NCBI RefSeq assembly: GCF_008795955.1
Contig: NZ_VMHN01000007.1
Span: 124,001 to 188,000, forward strand
Origin: Marinobacter denitrificans
GTDB taxonomy: Bacteria > Pseudomonadota > Gammaproteobacteria > Pseudomonadales > Oleiphilaceae
DNA: 64,000 bases
Direction of reading: 5' to 3'
Made by a program: the position numbers and the translations under genes. Positions 9,222 to 17,520 of the stretch are shown here, one piece after another. Position 1 is the stretch's first letter; every line of letters starts with the position of its first letter. The notes under the pieces were generated by a model. It made no database searches. It was not told where the DNA came from and worked only from the letters and a program-made list of their open reading frames with translations.

Positions 9222-10721
9222 ATGTCACGTTTACTGATTGTTGTCGACCGGGCGAAAGACTGGGCGCCGTATTACCCCAGCGAAGACGTGCTGACCTTTG
9301 ATCAGTACCTGCAGTTTTCCGCACCTGCTTCCAGCCGCGTCCGGGTGATCAATCTCTGCCAGAGTGCTCGTTACCTCAGCCGGGGCTACTATTGTTCCTT
9401 GCTCGCCGAGGCACGCGGGCATCATGTGGTGCCTTCGGTGATGACGCTCAACGACCTCAGCCGCAAGGGCCTGTTCTCTCTGCAGCTGGATGAGCTGGAT
9501 GCCAGCGTTATCAACTGGCTTGAGGCGTCCGGTTCTGAAATAGAGCCAGCAGGCGACAATAGCCATGCCACTCATGAAGTGCGCATTCGAACCTACTTTG
9601 GCCAGGCCGAGCACGCGGATCTGAAGCCGGTCGCGCGGGCGCTATTTGATCGTTTTCCGTGCCCGGTGCTAGAGGTGGTTTTCCGCCGCGGGAAAACCTG
9701 GCAGATCGCGTCCATGAAGCCGGGTTGTCCGGCGGATCTCAAAGGCAAAGAACAGGACGCGTTTGCGGCGGCGTTCGACCGATTCAGCAGCATGGTCTGG
9801 CGCAAGCCCCGCACCCGCCGTCGCTATCGTTTCGACCTGGCGATGCTGGTGAATGCCGAGGAAGAAATGCCGCCCAGCGACAGGGAAGCACTGGAAAAAT
9901 TCGAGAAAGCCGGCAGGAAGCTGGGCATCAATGTCGAGCAGATCGGGCGCCGTGACTATATGCGGCTGCCGGAATACGATGGTCTGTTTATTCGCGAGAC
10001 GACTGCCATCGATCATCACACCTATCGCTTTGCCCGCAAGGCGGAGGCCGAGGGGATGGTGGTGATTGATGATCCGGTGTCCATTCTGCGCTGCACCAAC
10101 AAGGTGTACCTGGCGGACTTGCTGAAGAACAACAAGATCCCCACACCCAAGACCCTGATCCTGTCCAAAGACCAGAAAGACAGTGCCGAACAGGTCATGC
10201 GTGAACTGGGCTTTCCCGTCGTCATCAAAATTCCGGATGGGGCGTTTTCCAGGGGCGTCACCAAACCGGAGGATGAAAAATCTCTGCGCGCTGGTCTGAA
10301 AGAGCTGTTCAAACAGTCCGCCCTGGTTCTTGCTCAGGAATACCTCTATACGGACTATGACTGGCGCATCGGCGTACTCGGCGGACGTGCCATCTATGCC
10401 TGCAAGTACTTCATGGTGGAAGGGCACTGGCAGATCTACCAGCACGGTGGTGCGGAAGTGGATAGCGGTGGTTTTGAGACCATGCCCACCTACGAGGTGC
10501 CGCGAAATGTTATTCAGGCGGCCCTGAACGCCACCAGACTGATCGGTAACGGCCTTTACGGCGTGGATATCAAACAATCAGGCAACCGTGTTGCCGTCAT
10601 TGAGGTCAACGACAACCCCAGCATCGATGGGGGAGTGGAAGATCGTTTCCTGGGGGGAGAGCTGTACACCCTGATCATGCAGGAATTCCTCTCCCGCATG
10701 GAGGAAAAACGCCGCCGTTAG
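9222..10721 (+). CDS. RimK-like ATP-grasp ligase with RLAN N-terminal domain
   Basis: A 499-residue protein. The N-terminal part (about 1-150, LIVVDRAKDWAPYYPSEDVLTF) fits the RLAN domain found before RimK-like ATP-grasp modules. The C-terminal part (about 290-490) has the ATP-grasp hallmarks: VIKIPDGAFSRGV nucleotide loop, LAQEYLYTDYDWRIGVLGG, and IEVNDNPSIDGG metal-binding end. RimK-type enzymes add amino acids to a carboxylate through an acyl-phosphate. The ATG at 9222 has GGAGGAA eight bases upstream; an earlier ATG (9213) would overlap that site. The 3' end overlaps the convergent CDF gene stop by three bases. Substrate not known. Confidence 0.86.
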   Translation: MSRLLIVVDRAKDWAPYYPSEDVLTFDQYLQFSAPASSRVRVINLCQSARYLSRGYYCSLLAEARGHHVVPSVMTLNDLSRKGLFSLQLDELDASVINWLEASGSEIEPAGDNSHATHEVRIRTYFGQAEHADLKPVARALFDRFPCPVLEVVFRRGKTWQIASMKPGCPADLKGKEQDAFAAAFDRFSSMVWRKPRTRRRYRFDLAMLVNAEEEMPPSDREALEKFEKAGRKLGINVEQIGRRDYMRLPEYDGLFIRETTAIDHHTYRFARKAEAEGMVVIDDPVSILRCTNKVYLADLLKNNKIPTPKTLILSKDQKDSAEQVMRELGFPVVIKIPDGAFSRGVTKPEDEKSLRAGLKELFKQSALVLAQEYLYTDYDWRIGVLGGRAIYACKYFMVEGHWQIYQHGGAEVDSGGFETMPTYEVPRNVIQAALNATRLIGNGLYGVDIKQSGNRVAVIEVNDNPSIDGGVEDRFLGGELYTLIMQEFLSRMEEKRRR

Positions 10722-11896
10722 ACCACCGGGTGACTATCCGTGTGGGCGTGCCAGATTCTCAGGCTGCCGAACCAGGGGTAGCTTCCCAGTTCACGGCTGA
10801 TGCGTTGGGCATCGGGAAGTGTTTCGGTTTCGGGGATCTCCATAAACAGTTCCATGTGGACCTTGTTACGCAGGTAATGCAGCCTGAGGCGGCTGTTAGG
10901 TGGCAGGTTGCTGATATGCCTGCCTAGCTTGTCCCGTATCTCCTCGCGGCTGGGCAGCTGCTCTGAGGTCTGCGGCTGGGCTTCGTCGTTTTCTGCATCA
11001 ATGTGGAAGTTGATATCGAGGATATTATCCAGCTGTTCGCGCATGGCAGAGACCACCTGCATGCCGATCTGGTGCCCTTCGGAAACGCTGATTTCCGGCC
11101 GTACCACCAGGTGCACATCCAGCATTATGTCGTGACCCATGCGGCGGCTGCGGAGCTCGTGAATGTTCCGCACACCATCGATACTCAAGGCCACCTGCTT
11201 CAGCAGGGCGGTATCTTCCGGGGACAGCCCCGTGTCTACCAGCTCCTTGACGCTGTCCCAGGTAAACTTCCAGCCGATATGAATAATAATGATGGAAATG
11301 ACAACAGCAGCCAGGATGTCGAGCCATACATAGCCAAGCATGGCGCCGAGGGTGGAAAACAGCACAATCACTGAGGAAAAGGCGTCGGTCCGGCTGTGCC
11401 AGGCGTTGGCAATGATCAGGTCCGAGCGAATTCTGATCCCTATATGGCGGGTATAACGATAAATCCATTCCTTGCTGCCGACTGAGATGGCAGCGGCTAC
11501 CAGAATAGGCCACTGCGGAAGGTTTGTTGCGCCGTCTGCCATCAGACGAAGGGTGTTATCCCAGGCAAGGGCTGCTCCCACGGCAATCAGAAAACTGCCC
11601 AATACCATGGTGCCCATGGTTTCAATGCGCTGATGGCCATAAGGGTGATCGGCATCAGGCCCCTGACGGGACACGCGCATGACCCCCAGAACCACGATAT
11701 CCGACGCCACATCACTGAATGAGTGAATCCCATCCACTATCAATGCCTGGGAGTGGAACAATGCTCCGCCGACCACTTTTATTACTCCCAGAACGGCATC
11801 CAGCAGCATACCGATTACGGTCACTCTGGAAGCGGCTCTGCGCTCTTCAGGCAGGTTTTCCTTGCGCTTTGATAGTGGGCTCGGGTGGTCTTTCAT
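10718..11896 (-). CDS. Cation diffusion facilitator (CDF) metal exporter
   Basis: Inner-membrane divalent metal/proton antiporter of 392 residues. Six transmembrane helices lie in about residues 25-225, with the CDF metal-site pairs DGIHSFSD (helix 2) and NAWHSRTD (helix 5, HxxxD). The cytosolic C-terminal half, about residues 230-390, is longer than the usual single ferredoxin-like domain and seems to hold a second such repeat (MELFMEIPETETLPDAQRISREL). Metal specificity (Zn, Fe, Mn, Co) cannot be told from sequence alone. The gene is convergent with the ATP-grasp ligase; the two stop codons overlap. Confidence 0.92.
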   Translation of the reverse strand: MKDHPSPLSKRKENLPEERRAASRVTVIGMLLDAVLGVIKVVGGALFHSQALIVDGIHSFSDVASDIVVLGVMRVSRQGPDADHPYGHQRIETMGTMVLGSFLIAVGAALAWDNTLRLMADGATNLPQWPILVAAAISVGSKEWIYRYTRHIGIRIRSDLIIANAWHSRTDAFSSVIVLFSTLGAMLGYVWLDILAAVVISIIIIHIGWKFTWDSVKELVDTGLSPEDTALLKQVALSIDGVRNIHELRSRRMGHDIMLDVHLVVRPEISVSEGHQIGMQVVSAMREQLDNILDINFHIDAENDEAQPQTSEQLPSREEIRDKLGRHISNLPPNSRLRLHYLRNKVHMELFMEIPETETLPDAQRISRELGSYPWFGSLRIWHAHTDSHPVV

Positions 11897-12301
11897 TTTT
11901 TTGCTCCGGCGGCCAGGAAAACCAGTATAACGATATTTCCGGCAAGCTTCGCATAGGGTCGTGCACTACAGATTCTGGATGATTTATACACATCTCCGGA
12001 AAATGACTTCAAGGTAATATTTCGGGCCATGGTGCTTCCTGTCGGATAAAAACAAGCGCAACTAACTGATATTAAATAAGAAATAAACTGATCAAAAAAT
12101 GATCAATTCGTAGGCTGGCGCGGATATCAAGGGTTCGACGACGTTGCCCCGCGATTTTCAACAGGGTTATCCACAGATTCCGTGGAAAAGGTCACAACAC
12201 CTTAACGCTACAGACATTTTGCTGTCATATGAGTGGTGTAAGGCGATGCTGTGGAAAAGTTCCGGTATACTCCGCGTCATTCTCGATCAGGGAGATTCTG
12301 T
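11897..12301. other. 405-bp divergent intergenic region with a DnaA-box match
   Basis: This gap separates the minus-strand CDF gene from pyrD. It holds a perfect DnaA box TTATCCACA at 12167-12175, an AT-rich stretch (12050-12110) with two TGATCA palindromes (12089-12094, 12100-12105), and TATACT at 12266-12271, a likely pyrD -10 element without a clear -35. No convincing ORF was found. One DnaA box is not evidence of an origin. Confidence 0.5.
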
Positions 12302-13327
12302 ATGTATGGCATTATGCGCGAATTGCTGTTCCGGCTGCCACCGGAAACCGCCCATAATCTGACCTTATCCGGGCTGGATATGGCCGGAAAACTGGGGCTG
12401 CTGAAGGCATTCGTTACCGAGCCGGAGCCGCTCCCTGTGCGGGTGATGGGCCTGGATTTTCCCAACCCGGTTGGCCTGGCCGCCGGCCTGGACAAGAATG
12501 CCGACCACCTGGATGCCCTGGGTGCGCTGGGCTTCGGGTTTATTGAAGTTGGCACGGTCACGCCACTTGCCCAGGCTGGTAACCCTAAGCCGCGTATGTT
12601 CCGGCTTCCTGAGCATCAGGCGATTATCAACAGAATGGGATTTAACAATCAGGGCCTCGATCACCTGTTGGCTCGTGTGGACGGGCGCCGCTACACAGGT
12701 GTGCTTGGCATCAACGTGGGCAAGAACAAGGTGACGCCCAACGAGGAATCTGAATCGGACTATCGCAAAGGCATCGCCGCTGTGTATTCCCGTGCCGACT
12801 ACATCACAGTGAATGTGTCTTCTCCCAATACGCCGGGGCTCAGGGATCTTCAGTTTGGCGATTCACTGAAGGGGCTGATGCATGCCATCAAGGATGAGCA
12901 GGCCAGATGTGAGAAAGAGTACGGCCGCTATGTGCCGCTGGCGGTAAAAATTGCTCCGGATATGGACGATGACGGTATCCGCTTTGTCGCGGCCGCATTG
13001 AAAGACTCCGGGCTCGACGGGGTGATTGCAACCAACACAACCGTCAGCCGTGACGCCGTGGCAGGGCACCGGTACGCGGAAGAGGCGGGCGGGCTGAGTG
13101 GCGCTCCCGTGCGGGCACCCTCAACACGGGTCATTCAGGCGCTGTACGCAGAGCTGGGTGACACGTTGCCGATTATCGGGGTGGGTGGCATAACCGACGG
13201 GGCCAGTGCCGCCGAAAAAATTCGGGCCGGTGCAAAACTGGTGCAGGTGTATACAGGGTTTATCTATCGGGGGCCGGCGTTGATCCGGGAGTCAGTCGAG
13301 GCGATTCGGCAGTTGGGGCAGAAATAA
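12302..13327 (+). CDS. pyrD: Dihydroorotate dehydrogenase (quinone), class 2
   Basis: Oxidises dihydroorotate to orotate with FMN and passes electrons to ubiquinone at the inner membrane; fourth step of pyrimidine synthesis. The 341-residue protein has the N-terminal amphipathic helix typical of class 2 ([20 protein letters not shown]), the GLDKNAD and [12 protein letters not shown]/substrate segments, the catalytic serine in [11 protein letters not shown], and the GVGGI phosphate-binding end. The ATG at 12302 has AGGGAG about nine bases upstream; in-frame codons upstream do not resemble the family. Confidence 0.97.
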   Translation: MYGIMRELLFRLPPETAHNLTLSGLDMAGKLGLLKAFVTEPEPLPVRVMGLDFPNPVGLAAGLDKNADHLDALGALGFGFIEVGTVTPLAQAGNPKPRMFRLPEHQAIINRMGFNNQGLDHLLARVDGRRYTGVLGINVGKNKVTPNEESESDYRKGIAAVYSRADYITVNVSSPNTPGLRDLQFGDSLKGLMHAIKDEQARCEKEYGRYVPLAVKIAPDMDDDGIRFVAAALKDSGLDGVIATNTTVSRDAVAGHRYAEEAGGLSGAPVRAPSTRVIQALYAELGDTLPIIGVGGITDGASAAEKIRAGAKLVQVYTGFIYRGPALIRESVEAIRQLGQK

Positions 13328-13330
13328 AGT

Positions 13331-13349
13331 GGGCCCGCTTAGCGGGCCC
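13331..13349 (+). terminator. GC-rich hairpin after pyrD
   Basis: GGGCCCGCT / AGCGGGCCC (13331-13339 and 13341-13349) is a perfect 9-bp stem four bases after the pyrD stop. Two further hairpins follow (CGGGG..CCCCG at 13353-13368, ACGGGTC..GACCCGT at 13388-13406). None has a long T run, so termination is probable but unproven. Confidence 0.55.
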
Positions 13350-13485
13350 GTGCGGGGAATGAACCCCGTGGCGCTTCATCGCATGGTACGGGTCGGGAGG
13401 ACCCGTTTCGGTTGCTCTGAGTACTGCGTCAAATTGTGTGTTGTTGAAAGATCAGATTAAAGATTAGGGGCCTGGTCAAACAGCG

Positions 13486-13695
13486 TCATGCTGTTACGTT
13501 CGCCAGTTTGTGGATACCGGATACGCCGGTCATGCCCTCCCATTGATCTGTGCGGCCTTCTCGCCACCCGTTGAGCCATTCCTGGCGAACTTCTGGTTGT
13601 TCCAACGGGCAGCTGTCTTTTGCTTTACCGGACACGCCGGCCAGATAACCCCGTTTGAATGCACGAGCGTACATATCTCTTTTCTGTCTTTTCAT
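13486..13695 (-). CDS. rmf: Ribosome modulation factor
   Basis: Small basic protein of 69 residues that, in stationary phase, promotes 100S ribosome dimer formation. It begins MKRQKRD and carries the conserved RGYxAGxxGK, CP and WLNGWREGR motifs. The length and the C-terminal GMTGVSGIHKL segment match the Pseudomonas-type rather than the 55-residue enteric form. The ATG at 13695 has GAGGAA about six bases upstream; a longer reading from 13782 adds 29 residues with no family match. It is divergent from rlmKL. Confidence 0.95.
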   Translation of the reverse strand: MKRQKRDMYARAFKRGYLAGVSGKAKDSCPLEQPEVRQEWLNGWREGRTDQWEGMTGVSGIHKLANVTA

Positions 13696-14021
13696 GCCGT
13701 TCCTCACTAATGGATTAACAGAACAAGCGTGTACACATCTGCAGTGGCCGGCATTCGTGGCAACCCTTCCGGGGTAACCCACTATTGCCAGGTTTGGCCA
13801 GAGCAGTCAGGATCCTGTTAACAGAGAGCCCTTTTTTTGGCTCCCCGGAACGACGCGTCACCTACAAGGTAGGACTAAACCAACGCCCTTGTACACTATT
13901 TATTTAATCTATATGAAGCTTTTCTTATAGTTGTGTGACATAACAAGCCCGGAAAAACCGGGGGAATGCGCTATTCCACGACCTTGGCCCAGCCACACCA
14001 GAAACGACTCAGGAGTCGAAC
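13696..14021. other. 326-bp divergent region between rmf and rlmKL
   Basis: No gene is seen. The stretch includes a short hairpin CCTACaagGTAGG (13861-13873) and an AT-rich section (13890-13940) with several possible -10 elements such as TATAGT near 13925. Promoters for both flanking genes must lie here but I cannot assign them with confidence. Confidence 0.4.
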
Positions 14022-16205
14022 GTGTCAGACCTTAACTTTTTCGTAACGTGCCCCAAGGGCCTGGAATATTTGCTGGAGGACGAACTGCGTACCTTTGGCA
14101 TGGATCCGGTCCGTAATGCGCCGGCAGGTGTCTGGGCCAACGGCACGCTGGAGAGCGGTTATCGCGCCTGCCTGTGGTCGAGACTGGCAAACCGGATCAT
14201 CCTCCACCTCGCGGATGTGGATGCCACCTCAGGCGATCAGATGCTTGGTGGTGTGACGGATCTGGAATGGCAACAGCATATCCCTGTGAACGGCACTTTC
14301 CGCGTCAACTTTGTTGGCCAGAACGAGGCGATCCGCAACACCCAGTTTGGTGCGCAGCGAGTAAAAGACGGCATTGTTGATCGATTGCGCAGCGCCAGCG
14401 GCCAGAGGCCCTCCGTGGATGCGAAAAATCCTGATGTGACGGTGTCAGCCCGCCTCAATCGTGGCAAATTGTCGGTGGGTATCGAACTCAGTGGCGACAG
14501 CCTGCACAAGCGGGGGTATCGCACGGAGAAGGGGGCGGCGCCGCTGAAGGAAAACCTGGCCGCAGCTCTTTTGATGCGATGTGGCTGGCCAGACATATCG
14601 AAAGCAGGGGGCGATTTTGTGGATCCCATGTGTGGCTCCGGCACGTTGGTGATTGAAGCGGCCATGATGGCGCTGGACCTGGCACCGGGCCGTAAGCGCG
14701 AACGCTTCGGGTTTGAGCGGTGGCCGGGACATCAGCCGGATATGTGGCTGGCGTTGCGTCAGGAGGCCGAGAGGCGTGCCTATGAAGGCAAGCAGGGGAT
14801 CGACGGCCGTGTGCCATTGTTCCTGGGTTTTGACCAGGACAGGGGCGTGATCCAGACGGCACGGAATAACCTGCAGCGCGCCGGGCTTGAAAGCATCGTG
14901 ACCGTTGAACAGCGGGCAATCAGTGAGTTCACCCGGGGTGAAAGCTGGGCCGGGAATGGTCTGGTGCTGGTAAACCCGCCTTACGGCGAGCGCCTGAGCG
15001 AACGCAAGGAGCTGGGCAACCTGTACCGCAGCCTCGGCGAGGCTGTAAAAGCCGCATTGCCAGGTTGGCGGCTCGGGGTGTTTACCGGCGCGCCTGAGTA
15101 CGGAAAGTCCGTCGGTCTGCGTAGCTACAAACAATATCGTCTTTACAACGGTAAGCTGCCGGCACAACTGCTGCTGTTCAATGTGGATGACGCCAGTGCC
15201 ATGACACCGAGGGAACCTGACGTTCCCGGCGAAGTCACGCCCCGGATCGCCAATCAGGAACGCGCAGACATGCTGCGCAACCGCCTGAAAAAGAATCTCA
15301 AGACAGTGGGCCACTGGGCCCGAAAGCAGGGCATCGGCTGTTACCGCCTGTACGACGCGGATATGCCGGAATTTGCCCTGGCCATTGATATCTATGAGGG
15401 CCGTGTTCACATCCAGGAATATGCTGCACCCAAATCAGTGGACGAGCGCTCCGCACGAGAGCGGCTGGCTGAAGCGCTGGCGGTCATTCCCGACGCCCTG
15501 GGTGTGGATCGAGAAGACATGGTGTGTAAGCAGCGCCAACGCCAGGCCGGTACCAGCCAGTATGAGAAGCAGGCAGCCAGCGGTGAATTTTTCAATGTGA
15601 GCGAGCATGGCTGTGTGCTGAAGGTGAATCTCAAGGATTACCTGGATACCGGGTTGTTCCTCGACCACCGCCCGGTGCGGCACTGGATTCAGCAGCACGC
15701 GGCGGGCAAGCGGTTTCTGAACCTGTTCTGTTATACCGGGGCGGCAACCGTTCATGCAGCGGTCGGCGGCGCGACCCGATCATTGAGCCTGGATATGTCG
15801 AAAACCTATGTGAACTGGGCTGAAGAGAATCTGGCGCTTAATGGTGTGGAGGCTTCCTATCATCGGGTGGAGCAGGCGGATTGTCTGGCATGGCTGGCGG
15901 CCAAACCCTCCCCGGACCAGCGGTTTGACCTGATCTTCATGGACCCACCCACGTTCTCAAACTCGGCCCGGATGGCCGGTGTGCTGGATATCCAGAAGGA
16001 CCACGGCCGGTTGATTCGCCAGGCGATGCAGCGGCTAACGTCTGAAGGGCTGTTGATATTCTCGACCAACTTCAGGCGCTTCAAGCTGGATGAAAGCCTT
16101 GAAGAAGAGTTCGCCATTGAAGAGGTGACCCGCGACACGCTTGACCGGGATTTCCAGCGCAATGCGCGGATTCACCGTTGCTGGCACATCAGAACTCATA
16201 TTTGA
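14022..16205 (+). CDS. rlmL: 23S rRNA methyltransferase RlmKL (m2G2445 and m7G2069)
   Basis: Bifunctional 727-residue enzyme, close to the E. coli 702-residue RlmKL. The N-terminal half has a THUMP domain (about 1-160) and an RlmL methyltransferase with DPMCGSGTLVIEA and NPPYGERL, forming N2-methyl-G2445. The C-terminal half is the RlmK module with NLFCYTGAATVHAA and MDPPTFSNS, forming 7-methyl-G2069. Start is GTG at 14022 with AGGAGT about nine bases upstream. The last 17 bases overlap the convergent outer-membrane gene. Neighbouring rmf also acts on the ribosome. Confidence 0.96.
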   Translation: MSDLNFFVTCPKGLEYLLEDELRTFGMDPVRNAPAGVWANGTLESGYRACLWSRLANRIILHLADVDATSGDQMLGGVTDLEWQQHIPVNGTFRVNFVGQNEAIRNTQFGAQRVKDGIVDRLRSASGQRPSVDAKNPDVTVSARLNRGKLSVGIELSGDSLHKRGYRTEKGAAPLKENLAAALLMRCGWPDISKAGGDFVDPMCGSGTLVIEAAMMALDLAPGRKRERFGFERWPGHQPDMWLALRQEAERRAYEGKQGIDGRVPLFLGFDQDRGVIQTARNNLQRAGLESIVTVEQRAISEFTRGESWAGNGLVLVNPPYGERLSERKELGNLYRSLGEAVKAALPGWRLGVFTGAPEYGKSVGLRSYKQYRLYNGKLPAQLLLFNVDDASAMTPREPDVPGEVTPRIANQERADMLRNRLKKNLKTVGHWARKQGIGCYRLYDADMPEFALAIDIYEGRVHIQEYAAPKSVDERSARERLAEALAVIPDALGVDREDMVCKQRQRQAGTSQYEKQAASGEFFNVSEHGCVLKVNLKDYLDTGLFLDHRPVRHWIQQHAAGKRFLNLFCYTGAATVHAAVGGATRSLSLDMSKTYVNWAEENLALNGVEASYHRVEQADCLAWLAAKPSPDQRFDLIFMDPPTFSNSARMAGVLDIQKDHGRLIRQAMQRLTSEGLLIFSTNFRRFKLDESLEEEFAIEEVTRDTLDRDFQRNARIHRCWHIRTHI

Positions 16206-16815
16206 AGCCGGTTGAAAACTGGAAGGTATTGGCGCCGGTCTCTGTGTCCTCGAACAACCGGCCGCCTTCCAGCATAATGAATCCGTTATCAATTACCTCG
16301 AAATCCATGCCTAGCAGCCAGCTGACGCTGAATGAACTGTCAGGGTATTCATCAGCAAGTGAGGCGTAAGGGGAGCGGTCTTCGGGATCGGCCTCCCGGG
16401 CCTTGCCTAAGGGGGTAAGGTTGGCTTCCCCCTGCACGTGGGAAAAACCGAACTGTGCGTAGGCATTGGCGTAGTCGGTCACCGGGTAATGCCCACCGAT
16501 ATACCAGCTGGCGAAATATTCGATGTCCAGCTCCAGCTCGTTGTCTATTTCGCCGGTAGTGGTGCCCGCGCCTGCACGGACTTCCACGTGGAAATGGTCA
16601 GAAATATGCGTGCCGAGCACCATGGAACCGGTTGAAGACCAGGTTTTTTCAAGGGTGTTCTGGCCCACCGAGCGGTGATTCAGGCCCGTCGCCAGGAGCC
16701 CGACGTAGGTCATGCCTTCGCGGGATTTTCTGTCCTGGGCGATAGCGGTTGTGGTTGTCAGCAGGGCGGCCGTTATCAGGGCAGCCGTGGAGAAATGTCG
16801 CAACAGCGTGGTCAT
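16189..16815 (-). CDS. Secreted outer-membrane beta-barrel protein (OmpA-type barrel, unknown role)
   Basis: About 208 residues with a signal peptide (hydrophobic 8-26 then AIAQ) and a mature part of alternating hydrophobic/polar strands that ends in phenylalanine (GFKYEF), the classical signal for BAM-dependent outer-membrane insertion. The pattern fits a small 8-stranded barrel of the OmpW/OmpA-like class. Start chosen at 16815 (MTTLLRHFS) with AGGAAG about 10 bases upstream; 16836 would add seven residues. The 3' end overlaps rlmKL by 17 bp on the opposite strand. Confidence 0.75.
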   Translation of the reverse strand: MTTLLRHFSTAALITAALLTTTTAIAQDRKSREGMTYVGLLATGLNHRSVGQNTLEKTWSSTGSMVLGTHISDHFHVEVRAGAGTTTGEIDNELELDIEYFASWYIGGHYPVTDYANAYAQFGFSHVQGEANLTPLGKAREADPEDRSPYASLADEYPDSSFSVSWLLGMDFEVIDNGFIMLEGGRLFEDTETGANTFQFSTGFKYEF

Positions 16816-16928
16816 TGTTATCGGGCTTCCTGGCATTGTCGGATTCCGACAGATTCTGCCTTCTGTAACTGTTTGTTACGTCGACACAAGTCACAGTTCG
16901 CCCTGACCGAAGCGTTGCAGAGAGCGGA

Positions 16929-17408
16929 TTATTCGATGAGGCCTTCTTCCCGGGCGATCAACAGCAGTGCGTAAACGCCGTTTTCCGGCAACTGGGGCTC
17001 AAGGCCCTCGTCCGAAAGCAACTGGCGTCGCCGGTCGTCCAGGGCCTCCCGGGGCATGGTAGTGACGAGCTCTTCGATCCCTGCGATTTCGAAGGGGGCG
17101 TCCATGCTGACGGCGGTGAAAATGAGGTCCACCAGAACCTCGTCCGGATCCATGCCGTCCACGTACACAGTCTGGTCGGGCAGGTCCTGGTGTAGCTCTT
17201 GAGCCAGCTCGATCAGCGGCACACCCTGTTCTTCCAGGTAGAGCAGGTCTATGTCACCGAGGTCGGCGTCTTCCGGTATCCATTCGTCGGCAGGGGCGAT
17301 CACGACGGTTTTCATCTGCCCGTCTTCCAGCGACCAGGCCATGGCCACGGGGAACAGTACGTCGTCGGTCTGACAGTATTCGATATCGAGAAAACGCGGT
17401 GCGGGCAA
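16929..17408 (-). CDS. Acidic protein of unknown function, possible DnaQ/RNase H-like fold
   Basis: About 159 residues, strongly acidic, no signal peptide or membrane segment. The N-terminal FLDIEYCQTDDVLFPVAMAWSLEDG and the central VYVDGMDPDE look like the first two acidic motifs of DnaQ-type exonucleases, but the later catalytic His/Asp motif is not clear, so function is not assigned. The frame is open to 17498, but that reading runs to within 23 bases of the divergent apeB start. A TTG at 17408 with GGAGAG seven bases upstream is the better start. Confidence 0.6.
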   Translation of the reverse strand: MPAPRFLDIEYCQTDDVLFPVAMAWSLEDGQMKTVVIAPADEWIPEDADLGDIDLLYLEEQGVPLIELAQELHQDLPDQTVYVDGMDPDEVLVDLIFTAVSMDAPFEIAGIEELVTTMPREALDDRRRQLLSDEGLEPQLPENGVYALLLIAREEGLIE

Positions 17409-17520
17409 GGTACACTCTCCGGGTAGCCGGGCTGCGCTCTGGCAGCCGTTTAGTACGGATATGACGTCGGGCGCCATCATGCCATACTGGCGCCGCAATT
17501 ATCAGTTTATCAGGGACATC

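Noticed and set aside
12144-12362. Possible replication origin near the DnaA box before pyrD
   Set aside because: Only one perfect box, no dnaA, dnaN, gidA or parAB nearby.
13825-13850. GAGAGCC...T-run...GGCTCC inverted repeat as a terminator
   Set aside because: The T run lies in the loop instead of after the stem, and the stem has a mismatch.
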